64,000 bases of DNA from the NCBI RefSeq assembly GCF_020511115.1, contig NZ_JAJAVH010000004.1:124001-188000 (forward strand). Direction: 5' to 3'. The DNA comes from Luteimonas panaciterrae (lineage in GTDB: Bacteria > Pseudomonadota > Gammaproteobacteria > Xanthomonadales > Xanthomonadaceae). The notes beneath the pieces are model-generated. The model worked only from the letters and a program-made list of their open reading frames with translations. It was not told where the DNA came from and ran no database searches. Below, one piece after another: positions 9,901-17,566 of this stretch (position 1 is its first letter; each line of letters begins with the position of its first letter). Both the position numbers and the translations under genes were made by a program.

Positions 9901-10479
9901 ATCCGCTCGCTGCTGATCGCGTTCGGGCTGGCGATCTTCCTCGTGTACCTGGTGATGGCCTCGCAGTTCGAATCCCTACTGCATCCCTTCGTCATTCTCT
10001 TCACTATTCCGCTGGCGCTGGTCGGCGCGGCGCTGGCGCTGCTGCTGACGCGCTCGCCGGTGTCGGTGGTGGTGTTCATCGGCCTGATCCTGCTGGTTGG
10101 CCTAGTGGTGAAGAACGCGATCATCCTGATCGACAAGGTCAATCAGCTACGCGAGCAGGGCGTGCCCAAGCGAGATGCATTGGTGGAAGGTGCCCGCTCG
10201 CGCCTGCGGCCGATCATCATGACCACGCTGTGCACGCTGTTCGGCTTCCTGCCGCTGGCGCTGGCCTTCGGCGAGGGCGCCGAAGTGCGTTCGCCGATGG
10301 CGATCACCGTGATCGGCGGCCTGCTGGTGTCGACGCTGTTGACGCTGGTGGTGATCCCGGTGGTGTACGACCTGCTGGATCGGCGTCCCGACGAGGATTA
10401 CGTGGCACGCGCCAAGCGCATCCGCATGAACGAAGAGCAGGCGCACGCGGCGATCGCCGCCGATGGGGAAGCTGGGTGA
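6967..10479 (+). CDS. RND efflux permease with enlarged central loop
   Basis: A proton-driven RND pump of 1170 residues; the family usual is about 1030-1050. The TM4 motif GLVVDDSIVVLES (near residue 470) has both Asp residues of the proton relay, and TM10 has VVKNAIILIDKVN. Two insertions explain the extra length. One is an Ala/Ser-rich loop near residues 280-318, in the periplasmic porter region. The other is about 80 residues (about 565-645) between the first and second halves; it contains a short hydrophobic segment around AFFGIAWVFVRIW. The N-terminus carries about 20 extra acidic, Gly-rich residues. It is coupled to the adaptor gene and followed by a second permease, an mdtABC-like arrangement. 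Confidence 0.93.
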   Translation: MSEGAREGVDGEGSHGSADTGSGLVEFSTRRRVTVAMFWITMLLFGVIALSTLKVNLLPDLSYPTLTVRTEYTGAAPAEIETLITEPVEEAVGVVKNLRKMKSISRTGQSDVVLEFAWGTDMDKASLDVRDKMEVLQLPLEAKEPVLLRFNPSTEPILRIALSGKAAPANDADAVRRLTELRRYADDDLKKKLEPVDGVAAVKVGGGLEDEIQVDIDQQKLAQLHLPIETVIDRLKQENVNVSGGRLEQGSQRFLVRTVNQFATVDEIANMLVTTQAAGGGNAANAMEEMARVAAASGDPASMAAAAEAQNASSSSSTSVAGGMPVRLRDVATVRQGYKEREAIIRLAGRETVELAIYKEGDANTVATADAIQKRLEEIKSQIPPDVELTTIDDQSLFIRHAISDVKMDAVIGGCLAILIIFLFLRDGWSTFVVALSLPVSIVTTFFFMGQLGLSLNVMSLGGLALATGLVVDDSIVVLESIAKARERGLGVLQAAVAGTREVSMAVMASTLTTVAVFLPLVFVEGISGQLFRDQALTVAIAIAISLCVAMTLIPMLSALKTRAPMAFPEESPHQQWHPDSKWQKPVAATGRAAGIGARGAFFGIAWVFVRIWRGLVAVIGPVMRALSDLAMAPYNNAERGYLKLLPGALRRPWLVLGFAAAAFALTLVTVPMLGADLIPQLAQDRFEMTVKLPPGTPLRETDRLVRELQAAHGKDEGIRTLYGVSGSGTRLDANPTESGENIGKLTVVMADGGSEEIEARETERLRATMQGYPAAQVDFSRPELFSFSTPLEIELRGQDLQGIEDAGRRMAALLRANPHYADVKSTVEQGFPEIQIRFDQERAGALGLTTRQVADIVVKKVRGDVATRYSFRDRKIDVLVRAQVSDRASVDSIRHLIVNPGSAYPVTLNAVADVVETTGPSEIHRADQVRVAVVSANLRDIDLGTAIQEVQKLVRDNPLGAGVGMHIGGQGEELSQSIRSLLIAFGLAIFLVYLVMASQFESLLHPFVILFTIPLALVGAALALLLTRSPVSVVVFIGLILLVGLVVKNAIILIDKVNQLREQGVPKRDALVEGARSRLRPIIMTTLCTLFGFLPLALAFGEGAEVRSPMAITVIGGLLVSTLLTLVVIPVVYDLLDRRPDEDYVARAKRIRMNEEQAHAAIAADGEAG

Positions 10480-10491
10480 GAGACCGCGCCT

Positions 10492-10550
10492 AGCCGATGC
10501 CCTATCGGCATCGGCTGTGGGCTCGAACGCCCGGCCATGGAGGGCCGGGC
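10492..10550. other. Two consecutive stem-loops between the permease genes
   Basis: First stem: 10492-10501 with 10507-10516 (AGCCGATGCC and complement, 5-base loop). Second stem: 10529-10536 with 10543-10550 (GCCCGGCC and complement). Neither has a T-run, so transcription probably continues and the stems may set the relative amounts of the two pump mRNAs. Confidence 0.55.
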
Positions 10551-10624
10551 CGGACGATCGGAAGATGTAGTTGTTTCGCCATGGATGGCAGCACGTTCAC
10601 CAATAAAGGTAGTTGTCCGGCCAT

Positions 10625-13600
10625 ATGAGCATCGCCGAATTCAGCATCAAACGCCCTGTCACCACGATCATGTTCTTCGTGTCGATGGTGGTGGTCGGCC
10701 TGATCGCCGCCTTCCGTCTGCCGCTGGAGGAGATGCCGGAAGCGAACTTCCCGGTGATCTTCGTGCAGCTGCCGTACACGGGCTCCACGCCGGAGGAAGT
10801 CGAGCGCATGATCCTGCGCCCGGTCGAGGAAGCGTTGTCGACCATGCCCGGCATCAAGAGCACACAGGGCAGCGCGCGTGCCGACGGTGCCAACATCATG
10901 GTGATGTTCAGCGACTGGGAGCGTGATGTCGCCGTTGCCGCTTCGGAGGCGCGTCAGCGCATCGATGCGATCCGCGACGATCTGCCCGACGAGCTGCAGC
11001 GTTACATCGTCGGCAACTGGGACAACAGCGACCGGCCCGTGGTCGGCGTGCGTCTGGCTAGCGGCAGCCAGAATCTTTCCGACGCTTACGATCTGCTGGA
11101 TCGCCAGTTCAAGCGCCGCATCGAGCGCATTCCCGGCGTGGCGCGCGTGGACATCAGCGGCGCGCCGCCGAACGAGGTCGAGATCGCCATCGATCCCGAC
11201 CGCATGGAAGCGCACGGCATCGTGCTCAACGATCTGACGCAGCGGCTGCAGACGGTGAACTTCTCTGTATCCGCGGGCGAGATCGACGACAGCGGCCGGC
11301 GCCTGCGCGTGCAGCCGGTCGGCACGCTGACCGACCTGCAACAGCTGCGCGATCTGGTCGTCAACGACAAGGGCGTGCGCCTGGGCGACATCGCGGACGT
11401 GCGGCTGAAACCGCAGCGCATGAATTACGGACGCCGCCTCGATGGTCATCCCGCGGTCGGCATCGACGTCTTCAAGGAGCGCAGCGCCAATCTGGTCGAG
11501 GTGTCGAGGCGCGTGCTGGAGCAGGTCGACGAGATCCGCCAGGAACCGTCCATGCGCGGGATCCAGACCAAGATCCTCGACAACCAGGGCAAATCCGTCA
11601 CCAGCTCGCTGACCGAACTGGCCGAAGCGGGCGGCATCGGCCTGCTGCTGTCGGTGATCGTGCTCTACATCTTCCTGCGCCACTGGCCGTCGACGCTGAT
11701 GGTGACGCTGGCGATCCCGATCTGCTTCGTGATGACGCTCGGTTTCATGTACTTCGCCGGCGTCACCTTGAACGTGCTGTCGATGATGGGCCTGTTGCTC
11801 GCGGTTGGCATGCTGGTGGACAACGCCGTCGTGGTGGTGGAGAGCATCTACCAAGAGCGCGAGAAGCTGCCGGGCCAGCCGCGCCTGGCCTCGATCCTGG
11901 GCACGCGGCACGTGGCGATCGCGCTGTCGGCGGGCACGCTGTGCCACTGCATCGTGTTCGTGCCCACACTGTTCGGCGAGCGCAACGTGCTCGCGGTGTA
12001 TCTGTCGCAGATCGCGGTGACGATCTCGGTCTCGCTGCTGGCGTCGTGGCTGGTGGCGATCAGCCTGATCCCAATGATTTCCGCGCGGCTGAAGACACCA
12101 CCGGCGGTCAACCAGGCCAGCGGCCTGATCCATCGCCTGCAAGGGCGCTACGCGCGCGTACTGCGCTGGACGCTGGAGCATCGCGGCTGGAGTCTGCTCG
12201 GCATCGCGCTGATCGTCGCGATCAGCATTGGGCCGATCATGTGGACGAAGAAGAACATGTTCGGTGGCGACCAGGGCAACGAGACCTGGGTGAACTACCA
12301 GTGGAAGGGCGGCTATACCAAGGAGCAGATGTCCGACGAAATCCTGCGCGTCGAGCATTATCTGGAAACCAACCGCAAGCGCTTCCACATCAGTCAGGTG
12401 TATTCCTGGTACAGCGAGGAAGGGCAGGCCAATACCCGCGTCACCTTCGACGAGAACTACAAGGGCGACTTCAAGCCTTTCATCGACCAGATCAGCAAGG
12501 AGGTGCCGAAATCGGCGCGCGCCACGGTCGTCGTCGGCAACCAGGACGATGGTGGCGGCGGTCCGCAGAGCCAGCGCATCGAGGTGCATCTGGTCGGCGA
12601 TTCGACCAAGACCCTGGCCGAATTGGCGGTCGATCTGGTGCCGATCCTGGAACGCCGCAAGGAACTGCGCGATGTGCGTGTGAATGCCGGCGATCAGGAT
12701 AGCGAACTGTCCGTGCAGGTCGATCGTGATCGCGCGGCCGCGTTCGGCTTCAGCGCCGAGCAGGTATCGACTTTCGTCGGGTTGGCGCTGCGCGGTGCCA
12801 AGCTGCCGGATTTCCGCCGCGGCGACACCGAGGTGCCGGTGTGGGTGCGTTTCGCGGGCGCCGAGAAATTCCGGGTGGAAGACCTCGCGGCGTTCAGCGT
12901 GCGCGCGCCTGACGGCCGCAGTGTGCCACTGCTGTCGATGGTGAACACCGACGTCAAGCCGTCCTCGACGGAGATCCAGCGTCTCAACCGCCAGACCACG
13001 CTGACGCTGACCGCGCAGCTGCCCGACAAGGTCACCATGCCGGAAGCGCGCAAGGCGATGGAGGACACGCTCAAGAGCGTCGCGTTCCCGGCCGGCTATA
13101 GCTACACCTTCCAGAGCGCGAACTTCTTCGATGAAAGCGAGATGACGCAGCAGATGTTCTTCAACGTGCTCATCGCCATGGTCATGATCTACATCGTGAT
13201 GGCGGCGGTATTCGAATCGCTGCTGTTCCCGTCGGCGATCATGAGCGGCGTGGTGTTCTCCGTGTTCGGCGTGTTCTGGCTGTTCTGGATCACCGGCACC
13301 GAGTTCAACATCATGGCCTTCATCGGCATCCTGGTACTGATGGGCGTGGTGGTGAACAACGGCATCGTGATGGTGGAGCACATCAACAACCATCGCCGAC
13401 GAGGCATGACGCGCACCGAAGCGCTGGTGGCGGGCAGCAAGGAGCGATTGCGGCCGATCCTGATGACGATGGGCACCGCGATCCTGGCGATGGTCCCGAT
13501 CGCACTGGCGAAAGGGAAGAGCGACGAGATTTCCTACTTCCCGATGGCGCGCGCGATCGCGGGCGGACTGGCGTTCTCCACGATGGTGAGCCTGCTGTTC

Positions 13601-13729
13601 CTGCCGACCATCTACGCGATGCTGGACGATCTCAGCAACGGTGTCACGCGCGTCTTCAAGCGGGCGCGCGGCGGCGGCGCGCCCGCGGCCGCTGTGGCGG
13701 CTGCGGTGGCGGCGGTCAAGGCGGAGTAG
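10625..13729 (+). CDS. Second RND efflux permease
   Basis: A 1034-residue RND pump, standard length, starting S-I-A-E-F-S-I-K-R-P-V-T-T like other HAE-type permeases. The TM4 motif reads GMLVDNAVVVVES, so the second Asp of the usual DD pair is Asn, while the first permease keeps both. TM10 carries VVVNNGIVMVEHINN. Upstream is a TTG (10613) with AAAGG only three bases before it; the ATG at 10625 matches family N-termini, though its own Shine-Dalgarno is poor. Lying 145 bases behind the first permease, it may form mixed trimers with it as MdtB and MdtC do; that is inference. Confidence 0.92.
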   Translation: MSIAEFSIKRPVTTIMFFVSMVVVGLIAAFRLPLEEMPEANFPVIFVQLPYTGSTPEEVERMILRPVEEALSTMPGIKSTQGSARADGANIMVMFSDWERDVAVAASEARQRIDAIRDDLPDELQRYIVGNWDNSDRPVVGVRLASGSQNLSDAYDLLDRQFKRRIERIPGVARVDISGAPPNEVEIAIDPDRMEAHGIVLNDLTQRLQTVNFSVSAGEIDDSGRRLRVQPVGTLTDLQQLRDLVVNDKGVRLGDIADVRLKPQRMNYGRRLDGHPAVGIDVFKERSANLVEVSRRVLEQVDEIRQEPSMRGIQTKILDNQGKSVTSSLTELAEAGGIGLLLSVIVLYIFLRHWPSTLMVTLAIPICFVMTLGFMYFAGVTLNVLSMMGLLLAVGMLVDNAVVVVESIYQEREKLPGQPRLASILGTRHVAIALSAGTLCHCIVFVPTLFGERNVLAVYLSQIAVTISVSLLASWLVAISLIPMISARLKTPPAVNQASGLIHRLQGRYARVLRWTLEHRGWSLLGIALIVAISIGPIMWTKKNMFGGDQGNETWVNYQWKGGYTKEQMSDEILRVEHYLETNRKRFHISQVYSWYSEEGQANTRVTFDENYKGDFKPFIDQISKEVPKSARATVVVGNQDDGGGGPQSQRIEVHLVGDSTKTLAELAVDLVPILERRKELRDVRVNAGDQDSELSVQVDRDRAAAFGFSAEQVSTFVGLALRGAKLPDFRRGDTEVPVWVRFAGAEKFRVEDLAAFSVRAPDGRSVPLLSMVNTDVKPSSTEIQRLNRQTTLTLTAQLPDKVTMPEARKAMEDTLKSVAFPAGYSYTFQSANFFDESEMTQQMFFNVLIAMVMIYIVMAAVFESLLFPSAIMSGVVFSVFGVFWLFWITGTEFNIMAFIGILVLMGVVVNNGIVMVEHINNHRRRGMTRTEALVAGSKERLRPILMTMGTAILAMVPIALAKGKSDEISYFPMARAIAGGLAFSTMVSLLFLPTIYAMLDDLSNGVTRVFKRARGGGAPAAAVAAAVAAVKAE

Positions 13730-13732
13730 GGA

Positions 13733-14140
13733 TCAGGACAGGCGCAGCTGCTCGGATGCCTGCGCCGTCGCGGTCCGTGGCGAAGCCTCCACATCGAGTT
13801 CGCCGGTGCCGGCTACCGGCTCGCAAGCGCGCGAGAGCGAATGTTCCAGCAGCGGGTCGAGACGGCGCAGATGCTCGGCGAAGGTTTCGCTGCGCGCCCA
13901 TTCCGTCTTTCCCTGCACGGAGTCGAACGCGGTGACGACGACGACCGCCTCACCGTCGTGCGAGCGGTAGATGCGGTTGCCGCGCCAGCCGTAGCGGGCG
14001 GCTTCGTGGCGCAGGCGTTGCGTTTCGGCGACTTGCAGCCTCAGGAATTCCTCGCGCCGCCCCGGTTTCGGCAGGAACGTGTCGATCAACACCACCGGGC
14101 CGTTGGGGATTTCTTCTGTCTCGTCATCGTCTTCGATCAT
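13733..14140 (-). CDS. Antibiotic biosynthesis monooxygenase (ABM)-fold protein
   Basis: A 135-residue protein with a dimeric alpha-beta barrel domain at about residues 15-95: V-V-L-I-D-T-F-L-P-K-P-G-R-R-E-E-F, then NRIYRSHDGEAVVVVTAFDS. The C-terminal 35 residues are variable tail. ABM-fold proteins include quinol monooxygenases (YgiN type), haem-degrading enzymes and sensors; no residue seen here fixes the activity. Its ATG overlaps the upstream stop by four bases, so it is the last gene of the SoxR-controlled operon. A quinone-linked role next to a flavin reductase would make sense but is inferred. Confidence 0.8.
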   Translation of the reverse strand: MIEDDDETEEIPNGPVVLIDTFLPKPGRREEFLRLQVAETQRLRHEAARYGWRGNRIYRSHDGEAVVVVTAFDSVQGKTEWARSETFAEHLRRLDPLLEHSLSRACEPVAGTGELDVEASPRTATAQASEQLRLS

Positions 14141-14373
14141 GTCGTGGTCTCCAGGAACAATTCGCCGTCGCGGATGCGCAATCTGGCCAGTCGGGTCTCG
14201 CCGTTTTCGTTCGAGCGCAGGAAGAGCGGCGTGCCCAGCGCGAGGATGCCCATCAGGACTTCGAGCCAGGGCTGCTCTCCGATCGGTACTCTTTGCTTGC
14301 CGGACATCAGGCAATCGAACGGTGCTCTGTCCAACGTGATCGCGACGTCGCGGATGAGGTTGGGGTGGATCAT
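14137..14373 (-). CDS. Small protein of unknown function in the SoxR divergon
   Basis: A 78-residue protein I do not recognise. It contains DRAPFDCLMSGKQRVPIGE, a hydrophobic stretch LEVLMGILALGTPLFL and a basic/acidic tail. It has one cysteine and no clear signal peptide or catalytic motif. A strong ribosome binding site (AAAGGAG, about 8 bases before ATG) fixes the start. It lies 47 bases after the flavin reductase and overlaps the next gene by ATGA, so all three are one operon under the SoxR-type promoter. Confidence 0.78.
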   Translation of the reverse strand: MIHPNLIRDVAITLDRAPFDCLMSGKQRVPIGEQPWLEVLMGILALGTPLFLRSNENGETRLARLRIRDGELFLETTT

Positions 14374-14420
14374 GGAGCGGCTCCTTTGTTTCGATGACGG
14401 ACGCAAACGCGCCATCGATG

Positions 14421-14966
14421 TCATGCGGCATCCGCGTAGGGCGTGTCGTGGCGCGCGTGTCGCAACGCCAGCGACCACCAGCACAAACGCGCCAGCAGCG
14501 TGCGCATCGCGGCCTGGGATGCTTCCGGGTCGTGCAGCGCGCCGTTGCCGTCGAACAATCGCCAGGCGTTGGCGAAGCAGACGCAATCGCGCATGGTCAC
14601 CGCATGCAATTCGGCGAAGACCTGCCGCAACTGCTCGACCGCGCGCAAACCGCCCGACATGCCGCCGTAGCTGACGAATGCCACGGGCTTCGCCTGCCAC
14701 GGTTGCCCGACGGTATCGATCAACGCCTTCAACGGCGCCGGATAACCGTGGTTGTATTCGGGCGTGACGATCACGAACGCATCGGCCGCGTGCAGTCGCG
14801 CGGCGATCGCATGCGCCGGGTCCTCATGCGCGGGATCGATGATGTCGATGGCGAATCCGCCGTAGTCCTCGATCCTGGCCTCGACCCAGCGCGCCACGGT
14901 GTCGCAGAAACGGCCTTCGCGCGTGCTGCCGAGGATGAGGGCGAGGCGGATCTTGTCTTGCGGCAT
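14421..14966 (-). CDS. NAD(P)H-dependent FMN/quinone reductase
   Basis: A 181-residue flavodoxin-like oxidoreductase of the NADPH-dependent FMN reductase family (chromate/quinone reductase type). The FMN phosphate loop is L-I-L-G-S-T-R-E-G-R (residues 10-19), and the second flavin loop is TPEYNHGYPAPLKALID followed by V-S-Y-G-G. These enzymes reduce quinones by two electrons or supply reduced flavin, matching a SoxR response to redox-cycling compounds. It is the first gene of a three-gene operon divergent from soxR, with a SoxR box in the 19-bp spacer of its promoter. Confidence 0.92.
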   Translation of the reverse strand: MPQDKIRLALILGSTREGRFCDTVARWVEARIEDYGGFAIDIIDPAHEDPAHAIAARLHAADAFVIVTPEYNHGYPAPLKALIDTVGQPWQAKPVAFVSYGGMSGGLRAVEQLRQVFAELHAVTMRDCVCFANAWRLFDGNGALHDPEASQAAMRTLLARLCWWSLALRHARHDTPYADAA

Positions 14967-15051
14967 CGATGTCTCCGATGGGGGTGGGGAAGGGAACGGT
15001 CGCGTTTGTGGCGGCGCTTGGAGTGATCCAGGTTGCGGATGACTCCGATCA

Positions 15052-15082
15052 AGCGTAAAACCTCAACTTAGCTTTAGGTCAA
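15052..15082 (-). promoter_or_regulatory. MerR-type promoter of the flavin reductase operon (19-bp spacer)
   Basis: On the minus strand: TTGACC (15082-15077), 19 bases, TACGCT (15057-15052). An over-long 19-bp spacer filled by a dyad is the hallmark of promoters untwisted by MerR/SoxR-family activators. The reductase ATG is at 14966. Confidence 0.8.
15061..15078. promoter_or_regulatory. SoxR box
   Basis: CCTCAACTTAGCTTTAGG differs at only three positions from the enteric SoxR operator CCTCAAGTTAACTTGAGG and has the same 18-bp length. It sits between the -35 and -10 of the reductase operon and 12 bases before the soxR ATG, so SoxR should both activate the operon and feed back on itself. Confidence 0.9.
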
Positions 15083-15090
15083 GGGTTGCC

Positions 15091-15564
15091 ATGAACGAAT
15101 CGCCACCACCGCTGCCGAAAGGCATGCACGTCGAACTGAGCGTGGGCGAGTTGGCCGAACGCAGCGGAGTCGCTGTTTCCGCGCTGCATTTCTACGAAAC
15201 CAAGGGGTTGATCCAGAGCTGGCGCAGCGCCGGAAACCAACGTCGTTACAAGCGTGAAACGCTGCGTCGCGTGGCGGTGATCAAGGCCGCGCAGCGGCTT
15301 GGGATCCCTCTGAATACGATCAGGGAGGCCCTGGACAGCCTGCCGCAGAACCGCGTGCCTACCGCGTCGGACTGGCGAAAATTATCGGCGCGATGGAAGG
15401 CCGATCTGGACGATCGCATCGCACGCCTCACGCATTTGCGCGATCAGCTCGATGGCTGCATCGGTTGTGGTTGCCTGACGCTGAAGGAATGTCCGCTGCG
15501 CAATCCGCTCGACAAATTGTCGAAGGAAGGGCCGGGGCCGCGGTTGCTGGACCCGGAAGATTGA
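15091..15564 (+). CDS. soxR: Redox-sensitive transcriptional activator SoxR
   Basis: A 157-residue MerR-family regulator that senses redox-active compounds through a [2Fe-2S] cluster. The winged-helix part is residues 15-85 ([31 protein letters not shown]). A dimerisation helix follows, then the cluster motif [12 protein letters not shown] (Cys123, 126, 128, 134), the exact CX2CXCX5C spacing of SoxR. It is divergent from the flavin reductase operon and there is no soxS; outside enterics SoxR usually acts directly on such oxidoreductase and efflux genes, and the architecture here fits. Confidence 0.95.
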   Translation: MNESPPPLPKGMHVELSVGELAERSGVAVSALHFYETKGLIQSWRSAGNQRRYKRETLRRVAVIKAAQRLGIPLNTIREALDSLPQNRVPTASDWRKLSARWKADLDDRIARLTHLRDQLDGCIGCGCLTLKECPLRNPLDKLSKEGPGPRLLDPED

Positions 15565-15641
15565 AGTGCGGTCCGACGATACATTCGAGCGGGTGACAGC
15601 TTCGCTGATCGCCCGATTCCTTGCAGAGCGGAGATCATGAA

Positions 15642-16061
15642 ATGAATCAGATCGCGATCCTGTATCCGGTCATCGCCATGGCGGCGTTGACTTTCATCGT
15701 GCTTCTGCTGATTCCGTACCAGCGCTTCAGGGCCGTCATCCGCAAGCAGGTTGTTGCGGACGATTTCAAGTTTGGGGAATCCGGAAGCGTTCCGCCCGCG
15801 GTCTGCATTCCCAACCGGAATTACATGAATCTGCTGGAGCTGCCGTTGCTGTTCTACGTGGGGTGCCTGGTCATGTTCGTCACGCAGGCAGTCACCCCCG
15901 TGGCCGTGGGATTGGCATGGGCGTACGTGGCATTGCGATCAGTGCATAGCCTGATACACCTGACGTACAACAATGTCGTACATCGCCTGGCGTTCTTCGC
16001 GCTGAGCAATGTGGCTCTGGTCGCGCTCTGGATCTTGCTGGTCACCAACATGGGGAAGTGA
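15642..16061 (+). CDS. MAPEG-family membrane protein
   Basis: A 139-residue protein with four predicted membrane segments (about 5-25, 68-88, 90-107, 117-135) and the MAPEG features FRAVIRKQ near the first loop, NRNYMNLLELPLLFYV and a VHSLIHLTYNNVVHRLAFF motif. The family includes microsomal glutathione transferase-like enzymes; bacterial members are mostly uncharacterised. The ATG at 15642 is preceded by GGAG at a normal distance and is favoured over an in-frame codon at 15621. It stands between soxR and a convergent TraB-family gene; whether it belongs to the SoxR response is unknown. Confidence 0.85.
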   Translation: MNQIAILYPVIAMAALTFIVLLLIPYQRFRAVIRKQVVADDFKFGESGSVPPAVCIPNRNYMNLLELPLLFYVGCLVMFVTQAVTPVAVGLAWAYVALRSVHSLIHLTYNNVVHRLAFFALSNVALVALWILLVTNMGK

Positions 16062-16091
16062 ACTGCTTCTCCTTGGTTCCGTCTACTGCTC

Positions 16092-17330
16092 CTAATGGAA
16101 CAGCTTGCCGATGATTCGCGCGCCAGCAAGCCAGAAACCAATGCCGCTGCCGAGATTGGTGAGCATGAAGTTCAGCACCACGCGCGAGACACGATTGCGG
16201 TACCAGCCGCGCACTGTCTGCGCGTCGTCGCGCAGGGCGAGGAAGTCGCCATAGGCCGGCTTGCGGAAATGCGCTTCGATCAGCGCGCTGAGCATGCCGG
16301 GCGGAATGCCTGGCCGGAATGGTTTCAGCGGCGCGGTCAACGCCGCGACCAGGATGCCGAGCGGATGTCCACGCGCCGCGATGCAGCCGATGGCCGCGCC
16401 ACCCGACATGAACAGCACCCATTGCAGCAACAGGTCGGCGCCGACATTGAAACCGCCGCGCCAGAAGCCCCAGGCGATGCCACCGAGCACCAGAGCGGTG
16501 ATGATCAGCGTGATCCACGGAATCTTGCGCTTCTTGCGCACGAATTCGAGTTCTGTGCACAGCGCGGCCGGATTGCGCGCATCCTCGCGCAGATAGCGCG
16601 CCAGCCCCTGCAGATGTCCCGCGCCGATCACAGCCAGTACGTTGCGTGATTCACCCGCGCTCTGGCGCAGGCGCGCGGCCATGTACTGATCGCGCTCGTC
16701 GATCAGCGTCGCGTACAGGGCCGGGCTTTCCTTGGCGAATTCGCCGAAGCTCGATTCGAGCATGTCGCCCTGCTTGAGCTTCTCGATTTCCTGCTCGCCG
16801 ACTTCCTCGTCGACGAACAATCCGGCAACGAGACCGCTGCCGAGCTTGATGCGCCCCCAGAAGCCGAGCTTGGCGGAGATGCGCTTGAAGGTGATGCCGA
16901 CATCGCGGTCGATCAGATGCATAGGCAGGCTGCGTTCGCGCGCGTCGAAGGCGGCGGCTTTCAGTTCGGCGCCGGGTTCGATGCCGAGTTGTTCGGCCAG
17001 GCGACGCTGATAGGCGGCCAGGCCGAGATTGGCGGCGAACAGGGCCGCCTTGCCTTCGCGGATCACCTTGACCAGATCGAGCTTGGCCAGCGCCTCCGGA
17101 TCGCTCAGCGCCTGCAGGCGTTGCGCATCGAGTTCCACCGCGACTGCGTCGAAGGGGGCACCGTCCGGATCCCCATCCGCGATCGCCGCGCGCACGGCAG
17201 CGACGCTTTCCTTCGACACGTGCGCGGTGCCGAGCAGGGTATAGCGGACGCCGTCGCGTTCGACGATGGCATGCGGCTGGTCCTGCCAGCTGGCCTGGGG
17301 AGCGGGGGCGGTCGGAGCGGTGGTTTGCAA
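16092..17330 (-). CDS. TraB/PrgY-family membrane protein
   Basis: A 412-residue protein of the TraB (pheromone shutdown) family. The N-terminal globular part has the family's GTAHVSKES motif (residues 34-42), VAVELDAQR and, near residue 240, V-I-G-A-G-H-L-Q-G-L, which hold the conserved His and Glu residues proposed to form a metalloprotease-like site. Three to four hydrophobic segments (about 270-390) anchor it in the inner membrane. The start is a TTG at 17330 with AAGGA about 8 bases upstream; no ATG is available nearby. Its bacterial role is not established. It is convergent with the MAPEG gene. Confidence 0.85.
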   Translation of the reverse strand: MQTTAPTAPAPQASWQDQPHAIVERDGVRYTLLGTAHVSKESVAAVRAAIADGDPDGAPFDAVAVELDAQRLQALSDPEALAKLDLVKVIREGKAALFAANLGLAAYQRRLAEQLGIEPGAELKAAAFDARERSLPMHLIDRDVGITFKRISAKLGFWGRIKLGSGLVAGLFVDEEVGEQEIEKLKQGDMLESSFGEFAKESPALYATLIDERDQYMAARLRQSAGESRNVLAVIGAGHLQGLARYLREDARNPAALCTELEFVRKKRKIPWITLIITALVLGGIAWGFWRGGFNVGADLLLQWVLFMSGGAAIGCIAARGHPLGILVAALTAPLKPFRPGIPPGMLSALIEAHFRKPAYGDFLALRDDAQTVRGWYRNRVSRVVLNFMLTNLGSGIGFWLAGARIIGKLFH

Positions 17331-17460
17331 ATGCAGCGTCCTTCAATGAATCGGCGAGTGCGTATGCGTAGAGTGGCGAGGCTGTGGCCGAGTTCCTGTC
17401 GCCATCCGTCGCGGGGCGGAAGTTCGCCGTTTTGCAGCGTGCTCCTTCATCCGCGCATGA

Positions 17461-17488
17461 AAACCGACGGCGCCTCTCGGCGCCGTCG
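17461..17488 (-). terminator. Intrinsic terminator behind the hydrolase gene
   Basis: CGACGGCGCC (17465-17474), loop TCTC, GGCGCCGTCG (17479-17488). Read on the minus strand, the stem is followed by GTTTTC. It lies 78 bases past the hydrolase stop. Confidence 0.7.
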
Positions 17489-17566
17489 CGGCATGGTAGC
17501 GGAATTTTCCGGGACGGTCCGTGCCCGCCCGCGCGGCGAGCAGGCGGGCGCGTCCGGCCGGGGATT

